From: Vespula vulgaris
Lineage: Eukaryota; Arthropoda; Insecta; Hymenoptera; Vespidae
Direction of reading: 5' to 3'
NCBI RefSeq assembly: GCF_905475345.1
Contig: NC_066593.1
Coordinates: forward strand, 745,001-809,000
Length of the DNA: 64,000 bases
Positions 1 through 13,629 of this stretch are shown here, piece by piece (within the stretch, counting starts at the first letter, position 1; each line of letters starts with the position of its first letter). The notes below the pieces were generated by a model. That model saw nothing but the letters and a program-made list of their open reading frames with translations. It did no database searches and was not told where the DNA came from. The translations under genes and the position numbers were made by a program.

Positions 1-2
1 CT

Positions 3-835
3 TTCTACGGGAACTGTGGCACCGATTGCGGCTGGGAGAGAGGAGAGAATTGTCAGGCTTGTCAGGAATTGCTATTTACCAGTATTCAAGAGGGAAGGTA
101 CGAATTTCCTGACAAAGAATGGAGAACTATATCGGAGGACGCGAAGGATTTAATTAGAGGCTTGCTAGTAAAGGAGGCTCATCAAAGGCTCAGCGCGGAA
201 TGCATTCTGAAACATCCGTGGATTAATCCTGGGCCAGCGTCGGTCGACAATAGCGAACAATCTCTTATAACTCCCCATATCATTAGGTAAAACTATTTTG
301 TCCATATGTTATATGTATATGATACAATTGGACTCTCGGTGGTTTGTTTCAACCGTGCACTTTATATATTTACAGAAGAAATAATTCTGCTCGAGAGCTC
401 TCAGCGTTCGCTGAGTCGGCAATGGCTGTGAATCGCGTGGTACTTCAGCACTTCTCCATTAACTTGGAGGAGTTGACGGAGAACAGGGAGCCAAGACTGT
501 CCACGTCATCTACCGATGACGACAATCATCCTTACGGTCACATGTCCGACTCCAATAGTGAATTATCGGAGAATAGCAACAAGCACTGTGCGACCCATTC
601 TTCCAGCGAATTCGATACTAGTTCGCGTCAAAAATCAGGCTCGGTTAACTCGAGCATCGATTTCAACGATTCAAAAATCATCGGTAAGAATCGAATAATA
701 GGTAAAGATTCCTTTCAACTTTACGGTCTGTCGCCGCCAAGCGAGAGCAGACTTATGCAACGTCGTATCAAAGCACGCTCAAGTTTGATCGAATGTCAGA
801 ATAATAATTCTGTTATCGCGTCCCCAAGTGGCTGA
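3..835 (+). CDS. Lk6: Lk6/MNK-type MAP-kinase-interacting kinase, 3' end (two last coding exons)
   Basis: Partial gene entering from the left edge. Exons are 3-286 and 376-835, joined AG|A (phase 2) across a short GT-AG intron. The first exon opens with the MNK-specific zinc cluster CGTDCGWERGENCQACQ, then the kinase C-lobe with EGRYEFPDKEW, AKDLIRGLLVKEAHQRLSA and HPW (subdomain XI). The last exon has the MNK-typical stretch AMAVNRVVLQHFS and near its end SPPSESRLMQRR (731-766), which matches the C-terminal ERK/p38 docking motif of vertebrate MNKs. By family knowledge, MNKs are activated by ERK/p38 bound at this tail and phosphorylate eIF4E; Lk6 is the Drosophila member. The serine-rich linker between is unremarkable. 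The ATP-binding lobe, DFD loop and start lie outside the window. The intron at 287-375 may look coding because a spurious start codon opens it in frame. Confidence 0.93.
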
Positions 836-2463
836 AATTTGACAATTATAAAAGAGAGAGAAACTAAATCGATCTCCTTCTTAGAGTATAATTCGTCTTT
901 GCTAATATTTTCCTTTCTGGAATCGCAAAGGTGTAATATACTTTTATCGAGCGGCTTAGAAAGAGTAACGATTAGTCTATGTAAGCGATTCCTTCATTCG
1001 ACTTAGAATGAAATTGGCTTGTGTAAGAAGCAAAGAAAAAAAAGAAAAAAGTGTGCGGTTAAAAAGAACAAAAAAAAACAAATAATTATAATAATAACAA
1101 TAATAATAAGAATAATAATATTACAACGCTACAAAAAGGACGATGACGGCGGAAAAGAAAAAAAAACCTACGATTAAAATATTTCATAGTTCTGTATTGT
1201 ATTAAGCGAGTATGATAAAAACAACAAACGTTTTCATTGCCTTGTTTCTATATTAACCTTGTTTCTTTCTTTTTGTCCCGCGTATATATATATATATATA
1301 TACACAGAGATATATATATGAGATTTTTCACCTGTTCCAAGCTGTCAACGTCTCTCTATGCGCGATATGTGTCCGCACGTAACGATAGTAGTGTCGTTTA
1401 TACGTACGAGACGACAGTTATCACGATGCGGTACTTGGAAATAACACCTACGACGAAAGAGTTCATCTTGTATCGACGTGGCATTATCCCTCCCTCCTCC
1501 CTTACTCCCTCTTTCCTTTTTCCTTTTCTCCTTCATATTTCCTGTGCCTGACGCGATGATGATAACTGTGTCGATAACTGTCCTCTCTTACGAAGAATAG
1601 GATTTCTACGGTGGATACGTTCCAACTCGTCCTCAGCAATCTACGAATCTTTCCATCGTTGAAACTGTAATAAAACTTTTCGTCGAATATGAACGAAATA
1701 ATAATAATATGTTCCAAATCATCGATCTTTGTTATTATTTATAAAGCAAGAAAAAAAAGGAAACGAAAAAATATACGACGAGTTGGAACGTTTTCCTTTG
1801 CGCGTATTCTATGCGATACAACACCGTGACTTCTCTTATTCAGTTATGTATGCTACGAAGCGAAAAAATGAAAAGAAAAAAAAAAAAAAGAGAGAGAAGA
1901 AAGAACACTACACGACACACCATCCCCGTATATCGCGCAACGATTAGAGAAGAGATGATATAACAAAGAAAAAAAAATATTTAAAAAAAGAAAGAATTGA
2001 TTGATTCATCAGTTGGCTGTTCTCCGCGAATACAAGATATGCGAATCCAACGATTAACAAACAACACATGATAATAGAACATTCGGACTTGTGACGACCG
2101 TTAAAATAGTTTTTGTAGTAGTAATGTAAAGTTCTTATCGGATATAACTCTCCTGGCCTTTTGCTAATCATTATGATGATAGTATGTAGGAATACACACA
2201 CTCATATAGAATTTGTACAGGGATACAAAAAAAAAATATAACAAAAAGAAAGAAACTGCGCGTGCGTAACTAACGTTAAAAATGACTCTTGTCGCGCTTT
2301 AAAAAAAGAAAAAAAAAAGAACAAAAAAAAAAAAGAAAACGGGGCATCGTACTCTGCAGCTGTCGTTCGAATTAATTCGAAACTTTTCAGTTCTTTATCT
2401 TTTGAATGAATCGGTCGATAGCAAAAACAAAACAAAAGAAACTGTGCGTGTGTAGATATGTAC

Positions 2464-2516
2464 GTATGTATGTATGTATGTATGTATGTATGTATGTATG
2501 TATGTATGTATGTATG
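2464..2516. repeat. (GTAT)n microsatellite
   Basis: About 13 perfect tetranucleotide units, flanked by TA-rich sequence. Confidence 0.9.
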
Positions 2517-3653
2517 CGTATATATATACACACGTGTATGTGTGTATATATATAATTAAAAGTTTGCAATGAGGGAAAAATAAAAGAGAGAGAGAGAGAG
2601 GAGGCAAAGAGAAAGAAAATTTTCTTCCATTAATAATGACTGCTGTTTGGACACAATTTAAAGAACGGAAAAGAGCTTGCTTCTTTTAAATGAAGCAACA
2701 TATTATCTATACAACGGAGTTACTCAGCGCATCGTTGTAAACTATTGTATTATGGTTTTGCTCTCGTTCACTAAAGGGCTAGATCAGAAGTTTGTAAAAG
2801 ATTTTGAAACAAGGTCCAAGAATAGAGTTGTAAAGAGAGAAGAAAAGAAAAGAAAAGAAAAGAAAAAAAAAAAAGAAGAATAAGAAGAAGGAAGATCGAA
2901 CGAATGCCATTTTTATAGGTGTTTTAAGTATATTGTAGAAAATAGTTCATAAGAGACAAATTCACTTTCAGTAATAAAAAAAAATAAAAAAAATAACAAA
3001 AAAAAAGAGAAAAACTTTAAAAAAATTTGTACCTGCGTCGTAAATGAATAATAATGATATACATAATGATTTAAAAGGAAAAAAAAAATAATAATAAAAC
3101 ATAAAAAAAAAACAAACAAACAAGCAAGCAAGCAAGCAAACGAGGGGAGAGGAGTAAAAGAAAAAAGAGAGAGAAGAGAGAAAAAGAGAAAGAGGGAGAG
3201 GGAAGGAAAGAGAGGGAGAGAGAGACAGAAACAACTCGCTAGCTGGAAGATATTTTCTAGCGATTAGATTCCACCTGTTAGTTACTGTTACGTATTTTTG
3301 TAGAGTTTTATCGACCAAATGGCGGCGAATGATGTTCACCCACCTAACGGCAATGGCGATCGATTAGAATAGACAATAGAAAAACTATTTTCGCGTATTT
3401 CTTTTTCTTTCTTTTTAATTTTATTTTGTTTTATTTTTAAATCGTGTTGTCTCTTTGTGCTTTGTTAAAAAGGAAAAGGAGAAAAAGAGAATAATATAAA
3501 AGAGTAAATATAAAAGAAAAAAAATTCATTTACGAGTACAAAAAAACTACTCTCGTAGAGGATAATGAATGTTATATGCGTGCTACTTTGTTAAAATGGT
3601 AGAAATGTTTTTAAACGAAATATCACTCGTGTGTGCGTGTGCGTATGTATGTG

Positions 3654-3691
<38 letters not shown>

Positions 3692-3779
3692 TGCACGCCA
3701 ACTTTTGTTGTTATTGTTGATTGTTTTTCCTCGTTTCAACATTGTTTCGCTACAATCCAAAATATTCGTTGATTTCTTA

Positions 3780-3818
<39 letters not shown>

Positions 3819-4342
3819 TTAAATGTATTAATTTGTTATTTTTTTCGAATGATCATTCGGAAAAATGTCAAAGATCACCTTGCACGCGTATATATAATAT
3901 ATATATATTTTTTTCTTTGTGTGTACGCGTGTATGATCGCCATAATGTCAACGGTGGAGGAATTTTTACTCAGGGCAGCTGATGGATAAAAGCTGCACAC
4001 GTTATTATGCATTGATGTTAATGATCTAAGCTCTTCACGGATTTGGATTAAGCGAGAGAGAGAGAAAGAGTGAAAGAGAGAGAGCGAACGACGAACGAGC
4101 GAGCGAGAGCGAGAGAGAGAGAGAGAGAAAGGTAAAGATGAAGACAACAAAAAAAATAATTAAAAAAAAAAATATAAAAAAAAGAGAAGTGATGATCTAG
4201 TATCCTGTGTATTACGTAGGTCTGTTATAAGCCTACGAAAAGATTTGCCTTCAGGGTTGACGAGTTATTCTCAATCGTTAACGATGTTGAGCTGCACCAC
4301 TTACATACTTACATAATACACATACACACGTGCTGCGTGCGC

Positions 4343-4345
<3 letters not shown>

Positions 4346-4379
<34 letters not shown>
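4346..4379. repeat. (CA)n microsatellite
   Basis: About 17 CA units. Confidence 0.9.
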
Positions 4380-4382
<3 letters not shown>

Positions 4383-6028
4383 AATGTGTACAATTGTACA
4401 TTTAACTTTCTTCTTCCTTCCGGCAGCGATGACAGCCCTGAAGTATTATTTAAAATACAAACGATTATATATATATATATATAAAAATACAAAAAAATAT
4501 ATAAAAAAAAGAACAAAAAAAAAAAAAAAACGCGTACACGTACGAAATAGAAAAAGATGAGTTTCTTGGTTTCTTCTTTTTTTTTCTCTTCACAACACCA
4601 GCCATACGATATCCGTCATTATTTTTTTTTTTATTTTTATCATTAGTCATAAATTATAATGATCGGATAAATAAAGAAAGAGAGAGACAGAGTATGGTTT
4701 TCTTTGGCTTTGAACGCGATAACAGACGCGTTAATTTTGACTTTATTTACGTTAACGAATCGTAGTGGCTTTTTAATACGAAAAGAAAAAGAAAAGGAAA
4801 TAATTAAACAACTAAGAGAAAGAGATATCGTACGTACGTGTATATTACGACATAGAGACGAGAAAAGCAATATACAAATAATAAAATGGAACTCTTGCAA
4901 AAGAAAAAGAAAAAAATTGTGAATAAATAAAGAAAAGAGATCTCGATCTATCACGAATAATAATTGAAATGAAAAAGGAAATACTGTATTAAAAAAAAAA
5001 AAAAAATAAATAAAAATAAAAATAAATGGAAAAAAGAGAGAAGAAAAAGAAAAGTCCATTGGTGGTCTCTCTTCTCGTAAGACCAAAGATTTTAGAGAGA
5101 CCAATTATTTGCGTCATTATTTAATAAGAATTATGACTCAACAAAAATGTTTATCGATCTTCGTTATTTTATAATATGGTTTAATCGTTTTATATATATA
5201 TATATAAAAAATAGAATATGAAAATCAATAAAAATCAATTAAAAAAAAAAAAGAAAAAAAAAGAGAAACAAATGAGAATGACGAATCGATAAACGTTTTT
5301 CTCGAGTGATACTAAAATCAATCGATGGAGTTTCCTTCGCTAATTTTCATAATGCTTATATACATAACTATTTTTCCTTCCAACAATCATCGTACGCATC
5401 ATCGGCAAACATTCGTCCTTTCTCTCTTTCTCTCTCTCTCTGTCTCTTTTTTTCTCTCTCTTTTTCTCCCACTCTTGTGAATTAGCTTGATGCGATTAAA
5501 CTATGATGTGTACAAAACTATCGATTGTATAATATTGTAATAATTAATAACGCAAGAGAGAGCGAAGGAAACCCCTAAAATTCGCACGCTCGCGAGTTAA
5601 ATAACAGAATAAATTGACGTCAACATAATTCGAACAACGTAACAAAAGAAAAATTAAATAAATAACGGAGAAAAAGAGAAAATATAAAAACCTAATCGTT
5701 CTATAAAATATGCGAATATACTTTAGAAAAGTAAGTTCGTTGTTCCAATCGAGAAACACGTCGAGCGTGTGTGTGTCTATGTAAATTTGCAAATTACGAT
5801 TACGAGCTACACGTATATGTATAATTGACGCTTTTATAAAACGAAAAGTTAGAGTGTAAGATAAGGTGAAAGGAGCGAAAGAAAAAGAAACGGACAAACG
5901 TAAAATAAAGAAAGAAAGAAAGAAAAAAAAACAAAAGGAAAGAAAATACATACAATAAAAATAAGGCGAATATCGAAGTTTATTGTATAATTGACGATTC
6001 AAGAAAGGAAAAAAAAAGCCGAGATAGA

Positions 6029-6060
<32 letters not shown>
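6029..6060. repeat. (GAT)n microsatellite
   Basis: About 10-11 trinucleotide units in non-coding DNA. Confidence 0.9.
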
Positions 6061-6061
<1 letters not shown>

Positions 6062-6929
6062 AATTGATGATCGATGATGATAACGAAGGAAAAGACAAAA
6101 ATATACAAATGGCCATAATACAGATCTGTAATTGTAATGATTCGATGTTGCGAAAGAAATATGTTACGACGAATGCGTGTATGTATACGTGCGTGCATGC
6201 GTGCGAGTAAAAAAGCGAATCAATGAAAATAATGTATGAAAGAAAGAGTGTGAGAGAGAGAGAGAGAGAGATAAACATGTGCGATTGTGAAAAAGGGGAA
6301 GAAGAGGAAGAAGAAGAAGAAGAGAAGAAGAAGAATAAGAAGATAAAAAAAAAGCTAACTATTAGTATTTAAGCGAAGAAAAAAGCAAAAAACAAGCACT
6401 TTCTTGTATAGCATTGTAAGATTATTATATTCTAAGGATATTATCGTTGCGTCCGTGCCGATACACTTCGATTATTTTATTATTTCTTATTTTTAATGTG
6501 AGATTCACATTAATATTATCTCGTTATATTTGCGGGATAAAATATATGAGATTCATTTTTTCATTCCTCTAACTTTAAAAACTCGCGTCTAATTCCCCTT
6601 TCATCATCCTTTTCATCGTGCTTGTATCAACAAAAAAAAATGAACAAAATAAAATAAAAAAAAAAAAAAAATACACTTATTGTTAGTTAGTGAGTTGAAG
6701 AACGTTTATCGAAAAAAAAAATAAATAAATAAAATACAAGGCCTCGGCATAACGCAACGATAAATTTATTCGTGCAACACGTTATACATACAGTTACACA
6801 AAATACATGCATATACAGAAAAACGTATACACGTATATGTAGTACGCGACTCCTTGTCTAAACCCACACTATTCACTTAGTACAAAAGCTGCGTTTGTAA
6901 ACGTTCGTTCCAATGTTATTCGTCTTTGT

Positions 6930-6933
<4 letters not shown>

Positions 6934-6977
<44 letters not shown>
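6934..6977. repeat. (GA)n microsatellite
   Basis: About 22 GA units, uninterrupted. Confidence 0.9.
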
Positions 6978-6980
<3 letters not shown>

Positions 6981-7440
6981 GAGAGAATATATATGGAATG
7001 TGTGACGTATGTAAGAAGAATACGTAAAGAAAAAAGAAAAACAAAATAATGTGCAGCATATAAATCGAGTGATAAGTGTGCGGGAGGAGTGAGATTTTGA
7101 TTACATTTCTTATTTTTTTTCTTTTTTTTTTTTTTAAGAAGAGCAACAATAACAACAAACCAGTGAAAAAAGATATGATGAAGTGAGAAGATCGAGAAGA
7201 AAATAATAATGATAATGAAAAAAAAAAATGATAAAATACAATAAAATAATAATAATAAAAAAAAAAAAAAACAATAAAAAGAAATGAAAGAACATGGTCA
7301 TCTTTTAATTGGTTGTACAGTGTAATTTTTTTTTTTATTTGTTTTTCCAAAAAAACATCCTCCACCCGCCCATTAATCTTCTTTCGTGATCGCAAAGGAT
7401 CGATCAAATTTGACGAATTCTTTTGTTGGTATTTTGCCAT

Positions 7441-7443
<3 letters not shown>

Positions 7444-7493
<50 letters not shown>
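7444..7493. repeat. (CA)n microsatellite
   Basis: About 24-25 CA units followed directly by a (TA)n run. Confidence 0.9.
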
Positions 7494-7495
<2 letters not shown>

Positions 7496-9290
7496 TATAT
7501 ATATATATATGTATATATACACCAATATCGTTCGAAACGAGCGACTTATATTTAGATCGCTTTTGGCGGTCGATCTTTGCGAGAGTAAGAGTAAGAGAGA
7601 GAGAAAGTGAGAATGGGGGGGAGAGAGAGAGAGAGAGAGAGAGAAAGAGGAAAAAATATAAGAGACCTTCGTTCTCTCTTTTTTATTAAAGAGAAAAATA
7701 AGAATTTTTGTGGGAAATGAATCCGTCGTCAGTACACACACTTGTCTACGCTCTAATGGCATTTTTGTAAATAATAATATACGTTCGAAAAAGAGCGAAA
7801 CGTTGGTACATCGATTCGTACATCGGTTTTTTTGAAGGAAGAAAAAAAGAATAAGAATAAAAAAGAAAAACAAAATCGTCGTTGATCTTCTATCGATATG
7901 ATGACACATACACGTACACATCATGAATCCGGTGATTATGAGATATTTTTTCGTAAAGAGATATTTCGATGTATTTGAGGATAATATGAATTATCGATAA
8001 AAATTTGTTTATCTATAAAGATAGAAAAAGTAAATATATTTATATTCGAGAGAAAGAGAAACATTTTTTTTTATGTAATTAAGAAATTTTTAAAACAGCC
8101 TCTCTCTCTCTCTCTCTCTCTCTCTATATGAGATAAATACGTACTTATGTCTTTTATCTAATATCTCAAATGATTTATAATTAGACTAATTTCATAATCA
8201 CACCGGACTCGCATACGATCCAACGCGTTGAATTTCTTCTTAAATTTTATTCGAGTCTCTCTCAATGACGTCAAAGATGAGACGACGTTAAAAAAAGAAA
8301 AAAAAAAAAGAAAATTAGAAGACGCGAGTTATCTGATCGATATTCCGAGATCGACGTCGATCTTCTTATCAATTTCTTATTCACATAAACTGGGGAACTC
8401 AAATATGGAGAACTTACCCTTATTAGCGATAGTGCCTATTATCCTAAGAGTAGAAAAAGAGTGTGACGGAATCAACCATTTTTCAATGAACATCAATGAT
8501 GCATCGACATTGATAATCATTTTTTTCCATCGTCGGCAAATATCTTTATTTTCATTCATTTTCATCTCTTTTGTTTTCCCATTAATCTTAAAAAAATATG
8601 TAAATAGATTCGATGTTTACTGCATCAATTGATTTTTTTCATTCACAGATCATTTCTTTTTTATTGTTTTTTTATTTTTCAATAATATTCATGATTTTTC
8701 TCGTGCGATTGTAGATCTTTTACGATCTCCATAATTCAATAAACAAACAATTATACAATTTCAATTTGTAAAATGTTATATCATCGATTAATTCTTATGA
8801 GAATTTTATAAATATATATAACATAAACATATATTCCCAACGATTGTGAAAGCGGTTTAACTTAAAGAAAAAATGTAAAAAGAAGTTAATTTATTGCATA
8901 ATTCGTAGGCCGATGACCTAATTATACGAATTACACGATATGTAACTAATCTTTTTTCTTATTTTATTTTATTTTTTATTTTTGACTTGGACCACTTTCA
9001 GAATCGATTAATAATCACCCGGTCATATCTGTCGTGAAATACATCTATCATCTTTTTATTCTTTCTCTTAATGATCCAAGATGTGTCTCTAAGGTTATCA
9101 ATGTGTATAGTCTCTATGATCTTAATTTATAATCTCGCCGAGAATATCGGTGTTATATAATTCGTAATTTTACTTTGCGTTCCTGACATGTTTCGCTGTT
9201 AAGATTTGTCCTAAAGCTATGATCGATAGGAGAAGAAAAGAGACGAACAAAATTTTATTTTTTCACACACATTTCTGTGCTTTAGAAATT

Positions 9291-9322
<32 letters not shown>

Positions 9323-9890
9323 CATACATACGTATATATTCCTTTCGAAGTGATTTAGAGTGCACACAAATTTTTATGTGGCTATTAGAAGACATAGAAA
9401 AAAAGAACACCTAAATATCAAACCTCAACACCGATCGAGTGATTCCTCTTGATAGAAAAAAAAAGAAGAAAAAAGAAAAAAAAATGAAAAGAAAAAAAAT
9501 CCAAGTAGATGCCTTGTCATTATTAGTCTCGTATTAATAACAAGACGAAATAAATGGGGAAAAAAAAAAATTAAAATTAAATGAAATGAAAAAAGAAAAA
9601 AATGAAGGAATCTTCATAGTACTTTTAATATATCCTCCGAGATATAGAATTTTTAATGGCCTCCACATAGTAGCACTAACGAGAACTCTCTAAGTTTTCC
9701 TCTCGTACTATGCGATCATGCCATAAATAATTTTTATTTCTCTTTTTTTTTTTTCTTTGTCGATATAACACGTGGGAGTTTATTTTGAGATGTGAAAACC
9801 GAGGGAATGACTCGTCTTTAAAATTAGAAGAGTGCGTGATAAAAATAGAGAGTATGTATCTGGCACGTATATATGTGCGTGTGTATGCGT

Positions 9891-9901
9891 GAGAGAGAGA
9901 A

Positions 9902-9946
<45 letters not shown>

Positions 9947-9960
9947 TAGAGAGAGATAGA
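9891..9960. repeat. (GA)n microsatellite, imperfect
   Basis: GA tract with scattered GATA and AAAG interruptions. Confidence 0.85.
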
Positions 9961-10466
9961 AGATATTCAAAAGAAGGTTTAAAATACAATATAGTAACGC
10001 AACGTGTTCGCCTAATTCTTTGCTCGATCGTACTTTTAATGATGTAATAACCATGAGAATAATCTATTTTATTCTCTTGCCAAAATGGTTCCTTAAAAAA
10101 AAAAAAAAATATATAAAAAAGAAAATAAACAAAAAAAGAACAAAAAAGAATATATTAAAAAAGAAAAAAAAAAACTGTTATCATTTTCGAGAAGGAAGCT
10201 TTCGTGCAAGCACGATGCGTTACAAGATTTTTTTATCTTCAGTTTGAAAATGCGCGCGTTTTTAGCCTAGAAAAACCTGTAAATGTTGAGACTGTATTAA
10301 TGAACGTACAAACAACTTTTATTATAACGCGTATTATGATATATCGAAATGAGTTGAAAGGAAGGTAGGAGAGAAGGAATGAAGAAAAGATTTAAATCTT
10401 GTAAGATCGTCCAACAAAATGATTAGAAAAGAGCTGAATATTTATAAAATCGTGATTTTTCGCTCG

Positions 10467-10500
<34 letters not shown>

Positions 10501-11850
10501 GCGAGTATCAAAAACCTAAAACGAGTTGCTTTCTAAAATGATTAATCGGTGTGTAAAATAAGTGCGGTTAACACTTATCGCGCAATGGCGTCATTAGAAA
10601 AAATTCTGTCCTCTCCAATTAGAGCGCATATTTTTATTTACAACAAAAAAAAAAAAAAAAGAAAAGAAAAGAAGAGAAAAAATAATCTTTAAACAACAAA
10701 TATTACTATTCCTTTATTTCCCTTCGACAATGGTTCTTCACTTTTTTTTCGGTAATAATTTCTTAGATTTTTATTTATTACAATATTTTTTTTTTTTCAC
10801 GCGAATATTCGTTGATTTCCTCGATGCGAGAGAAAAAAATCTGAACATGCTACTTTTTATCTGGAAAGAAAAAGTTTAACGCTATGTAATTCGTAAAATG
10901 AGAAAAGAACAAAAAAAAAAAAAAAAGAAAAAGAAAAGAAAAGACGAAAAAAAAAAATGAAGAAAAAGAAAAATAGGGCCATAAGAATTCGTCCGTAAGA
11001 AGGGGCGATCTATAACTTAATTTTATCTAATCTAATGACGGATAAATAGAAAGACATAGAGAGCATCGAGAATTTTTCTGATAAAGAAATTATAATCGTG
11101 ATCGTTTTAGACGAGAACTTCGATATTAGAATAACTAATGGATAACTTGGCGGTGCTGTTCCCTTTGATATTTTCACTTCGGCGTAATTGGGATTACTAT
11201 TTGCGATAGTATTGTACTATATTAGTATGTTTTATCCTATGTGTATGTATGTACGCACGAAGAGTATGAAGAGTTGATATGCAATGTCGATATCGCCGCC
11301 ATATTCCAAAGATCCCGCCTTGCATTTTCGATTTAATCTCGTTAACGATTTCACACGATTAACGACGAATTAGATATAGGTAAAGTGCTAATTATACATA
11401 TATATATATATACATATGTATATATATTAATTGGCACCTTTCCTTTCTACGTTCTTCGCAAATAAAAATGGACTCTTAATATTGAAACGAGTTTGAAGGT
11501 TATACAGTACAAGTCGAAGAGAAAGAGAAAGAGAGAGAGAAAGAGAAAGAGGGAGAGAGCGAGAGAGAGAGAGAGAGAGAGAGAGAAAGGGTGGAATAAA
11601 GTCGATGTTAATTACGATACATTTTTAAAAAGTCAATAAGAGTTGTGAAATCTCATAATGGTTATTGAATGCTCGTGTTTTATCGATAAAATAGTATTTA
11701 AAGTTTGGCTCGTAAGCCGACAATGAATAAGCCTTCCATATAAAGATTGACTTCTTACTTCGACTGGCTCATATCAAAGATTTTGCTTAATACGAACGAA
11801 CACTTTTGTACGTTGCTATGCGAGAAATAGACGATGAATATGGAAAGGGC

Positions 11851-11897
<47 letters not shown>

Positions 11898-12554
11898 AGA
11901 GAGATATTTACAAAGATGGCTGAACTTTTCATTCGAAGTAGCGATCTTTTTGAACGCGAAATGATCGCGTACGAGTAGAAATTCGTGCGAATGCAATAAA
12001 GTTTGGCTTAAAAAAAAGCAAAGAAAAGAAAGAAGGGTTGAGGGAGGAAGGGTGGGAGAGAGGAGATGTGTGCGTAAACGTTGAAAAGATTTTGTAACAT
12101 TACTAAGACTAACAATTAAATCGTATACTTTATTCAGATATATGCATTATTAATGGGGAGCATTGAAAAAAAAAGAAGATGAAATAAAAAAAAAAAAAAA
12201 AAAAGAAAGAAGTATCTGAAATTGTTATCGCATTCTTTCATTTTCTTCCTTGATTTTTCATTTTTTTTTCTTCATTCCTTCTTTTTTTTATGAAAAAAAA
12301 GGAAAAAAAGAAAAAAAAAATCTAACAAAACAATTTCAATTTTATATGTTAATTAGTTTCTCTTTCACGTTTCTAACAATCCTACCCCCGGAATATCGAT
12401 CAAATAAACAAGTCCCCTTGGTGTCGTTGACATTACGTGTTATTTCCTCTTTGAGCGTGGACAAAAAGAAGGTAGAAAAATACATTGCAAAAGGACAGAG
12501 AGAAAGAGAGAGCGTGAGAAAAATTATTATTCATTTATTCGAACGTTGTGAAAT

Positions 12555-13325
12555 ATGTCGGTGAGTTCACGAACTGATTCGAAAACGATTTTGAAAAATC
12601 AAACGGATAAGCCACCCTTCAAACTTTGTTTCTCCAAGCAACAACCAATTGGACGATCGGATGCTTACATTTCTAAAAGCAATGGTACGTAAGAAGGTAC
12701 CTTATTGTTATCACTGTTATTTTCTATATTCACTTTCGTCAATGATTCTTCTTTTTCGTGGATCATTATTTATTTGACTCGGTCGATAAAGTCGTTATTA
12801 AAAATAAAAAAAATAGAAAAAAAATATATATATAACACGGAGGTAAAATTCGTAGCGAACTTCGTGACGCCAAAATTTTATTCGAGAGAACTCGAGGATT
12901 TGCAAAGGATCGATGTCGACGATACGATTAAACGATTGACTAACGAAGAAGAGAAAATTCCAAAGGAACTCTATCGTTGGCCTTTACTGACCAGTCACAC
13001 GTAATAACAAGTCGAAGAAACGAGAAGTATTTTTGTTCGTTTGTTAATTCGAGCAACTATCCGTTTTCATTTATTATCGCATTTTCATAGTTATGGCTGG
13101 TGGCACGAGAAAGGTATAGAACCCAAGGATCAAAGATTTCAATTTCACAAGAAAACGTCGGATTTAGTAAGCTTTCAAATGAAGATATACGCCGAGGATA
13201 AAAAGACGAAAGTACCTGATCCTCAACCGGCCTTTCGTGCACCGATCCTTCGAGAAAGTTACTCCAAGGATAAATTCTACGATAAAAGAAATCGCTTGTC
13301 CAAGGATAGACCAAACGGCGAATGA
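12555..13325 (+). CDS. Unidentified small three-exon gene, 182 aa
   Basis: I do not recognise this gene. Model: exons 12555-12684, 12817-13000 and 13091-13325, total 549 nt, in frame. Exon 1 starts MSVSSRTDSKTILKNQ and ends at a good donor (G|GTACGT, phase 1). Exon 2 carries FVTPKFYSRELEDLQRIDVD and RLTNEEEKIPKELYRWPL. Exon 3 begins after TTTTCATAG with YGWWHEKGIEPKDQRFQFH and ends KDRPNGE. The exon 2/3 junction (AC|T, phase 2) is convincing. The exon 2 acceptor (12815-12816) sits in an A/T-rich run without a clear pyrimidine tract, so that boundary is the weak point. The protein is soluble and rich in charged and aromatic residues, with no signal peptide or membrane segment. Short W/Y/P-rich proteins of this size occur among axonemal microtubule-inner proteins, but that is only a guess. 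An AATAAA at 13398-13403 would end the mRNA. Confidence 0.6.
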
Positions 13326-13397
13326 ATTTCTTCGTCTGTTTCTTTTTCCGATCGTAAAGGTATTTTATCGGCTCAGGTATTAAAAAGAAAAGAAGAG

Positions 13398-13403
13398 AAT
13401 AAA
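13398..13403 (+). terminator. Candidate polyadenylation signal of the 12.5 kb gene
   Basis: An AATAAA hexamer lies 73 nt after the stop codon of the three-exon gene. A second one near 13478 is an alternative. Confidence 0.4.
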
Positions 13404-13588
13404 GGAAAAAGAAATGGAATCCTTTCGAGAATATCCTTTCGTGTATCGAACACGATAAATGCTTCGATTAAAGGAATAAATAATTCGCTGTGAAAGAAGT
13501 GCTTGATCTTCAATGAAAATTCTTTATTCCATATCGAGAGTAAATTTGCGCGCGCGATTTCTAACCTATAGGTTAAGGAACGAACGAA

Positions 13589-13629
13589 TTTTTCCCGCGC
13601 GATAATACTCACGTATATATTCCCGCCAA
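13589..13629 (+). promoter_or_regulatory. E2F-like sites upstream of the first SKP2 gene
   Basis: TTTCCCGCGC at 13591-13600 fits the E2F/DP consensus TTTSSCGC, and TTCCCGCCAAT at about 13619-13629 is a second E2F-like core joined to a CCAAT motif. They lie about 370-410 bp upstream of the SKP2-a start. Mammalian SKP2 is an E2F target, which makes the placement plausible. Occupancy is not shown by the sequence. Confidence 0.4.

Larger units (their letters stand above)
836..12554. other. Long non-coding stretch: probable Lk6 3'UTR, then intergenic
   Basis: About 11.7 kb with no exon I can support. It is AT-rich, packed with A-runs and GA tracts on the + strand, and broken by microsatellites at about 2464-2516, 3657-3686, 4346-4379, 6029-6060, 6934-6977, 7444-7493, 9891-9960, 10468-10499, 11520-11587 and 11857-11905. 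Open frames here are low-complexity translations of these repeats. Many AATAAA-like hexamers occur, for example around 6719-6735, so the true polyadenylation site cannot be chosen by eye. Confidence 0.6.

Noticed and set aside
5544..6278. 244-codon minus-strand open frame
   Set aside because: It is made of microsatellite and A/T-run translations (poly-H/S from GAT repeats, F-rich runs) with no domain; it lies in the non-coding stretch after Lk6.
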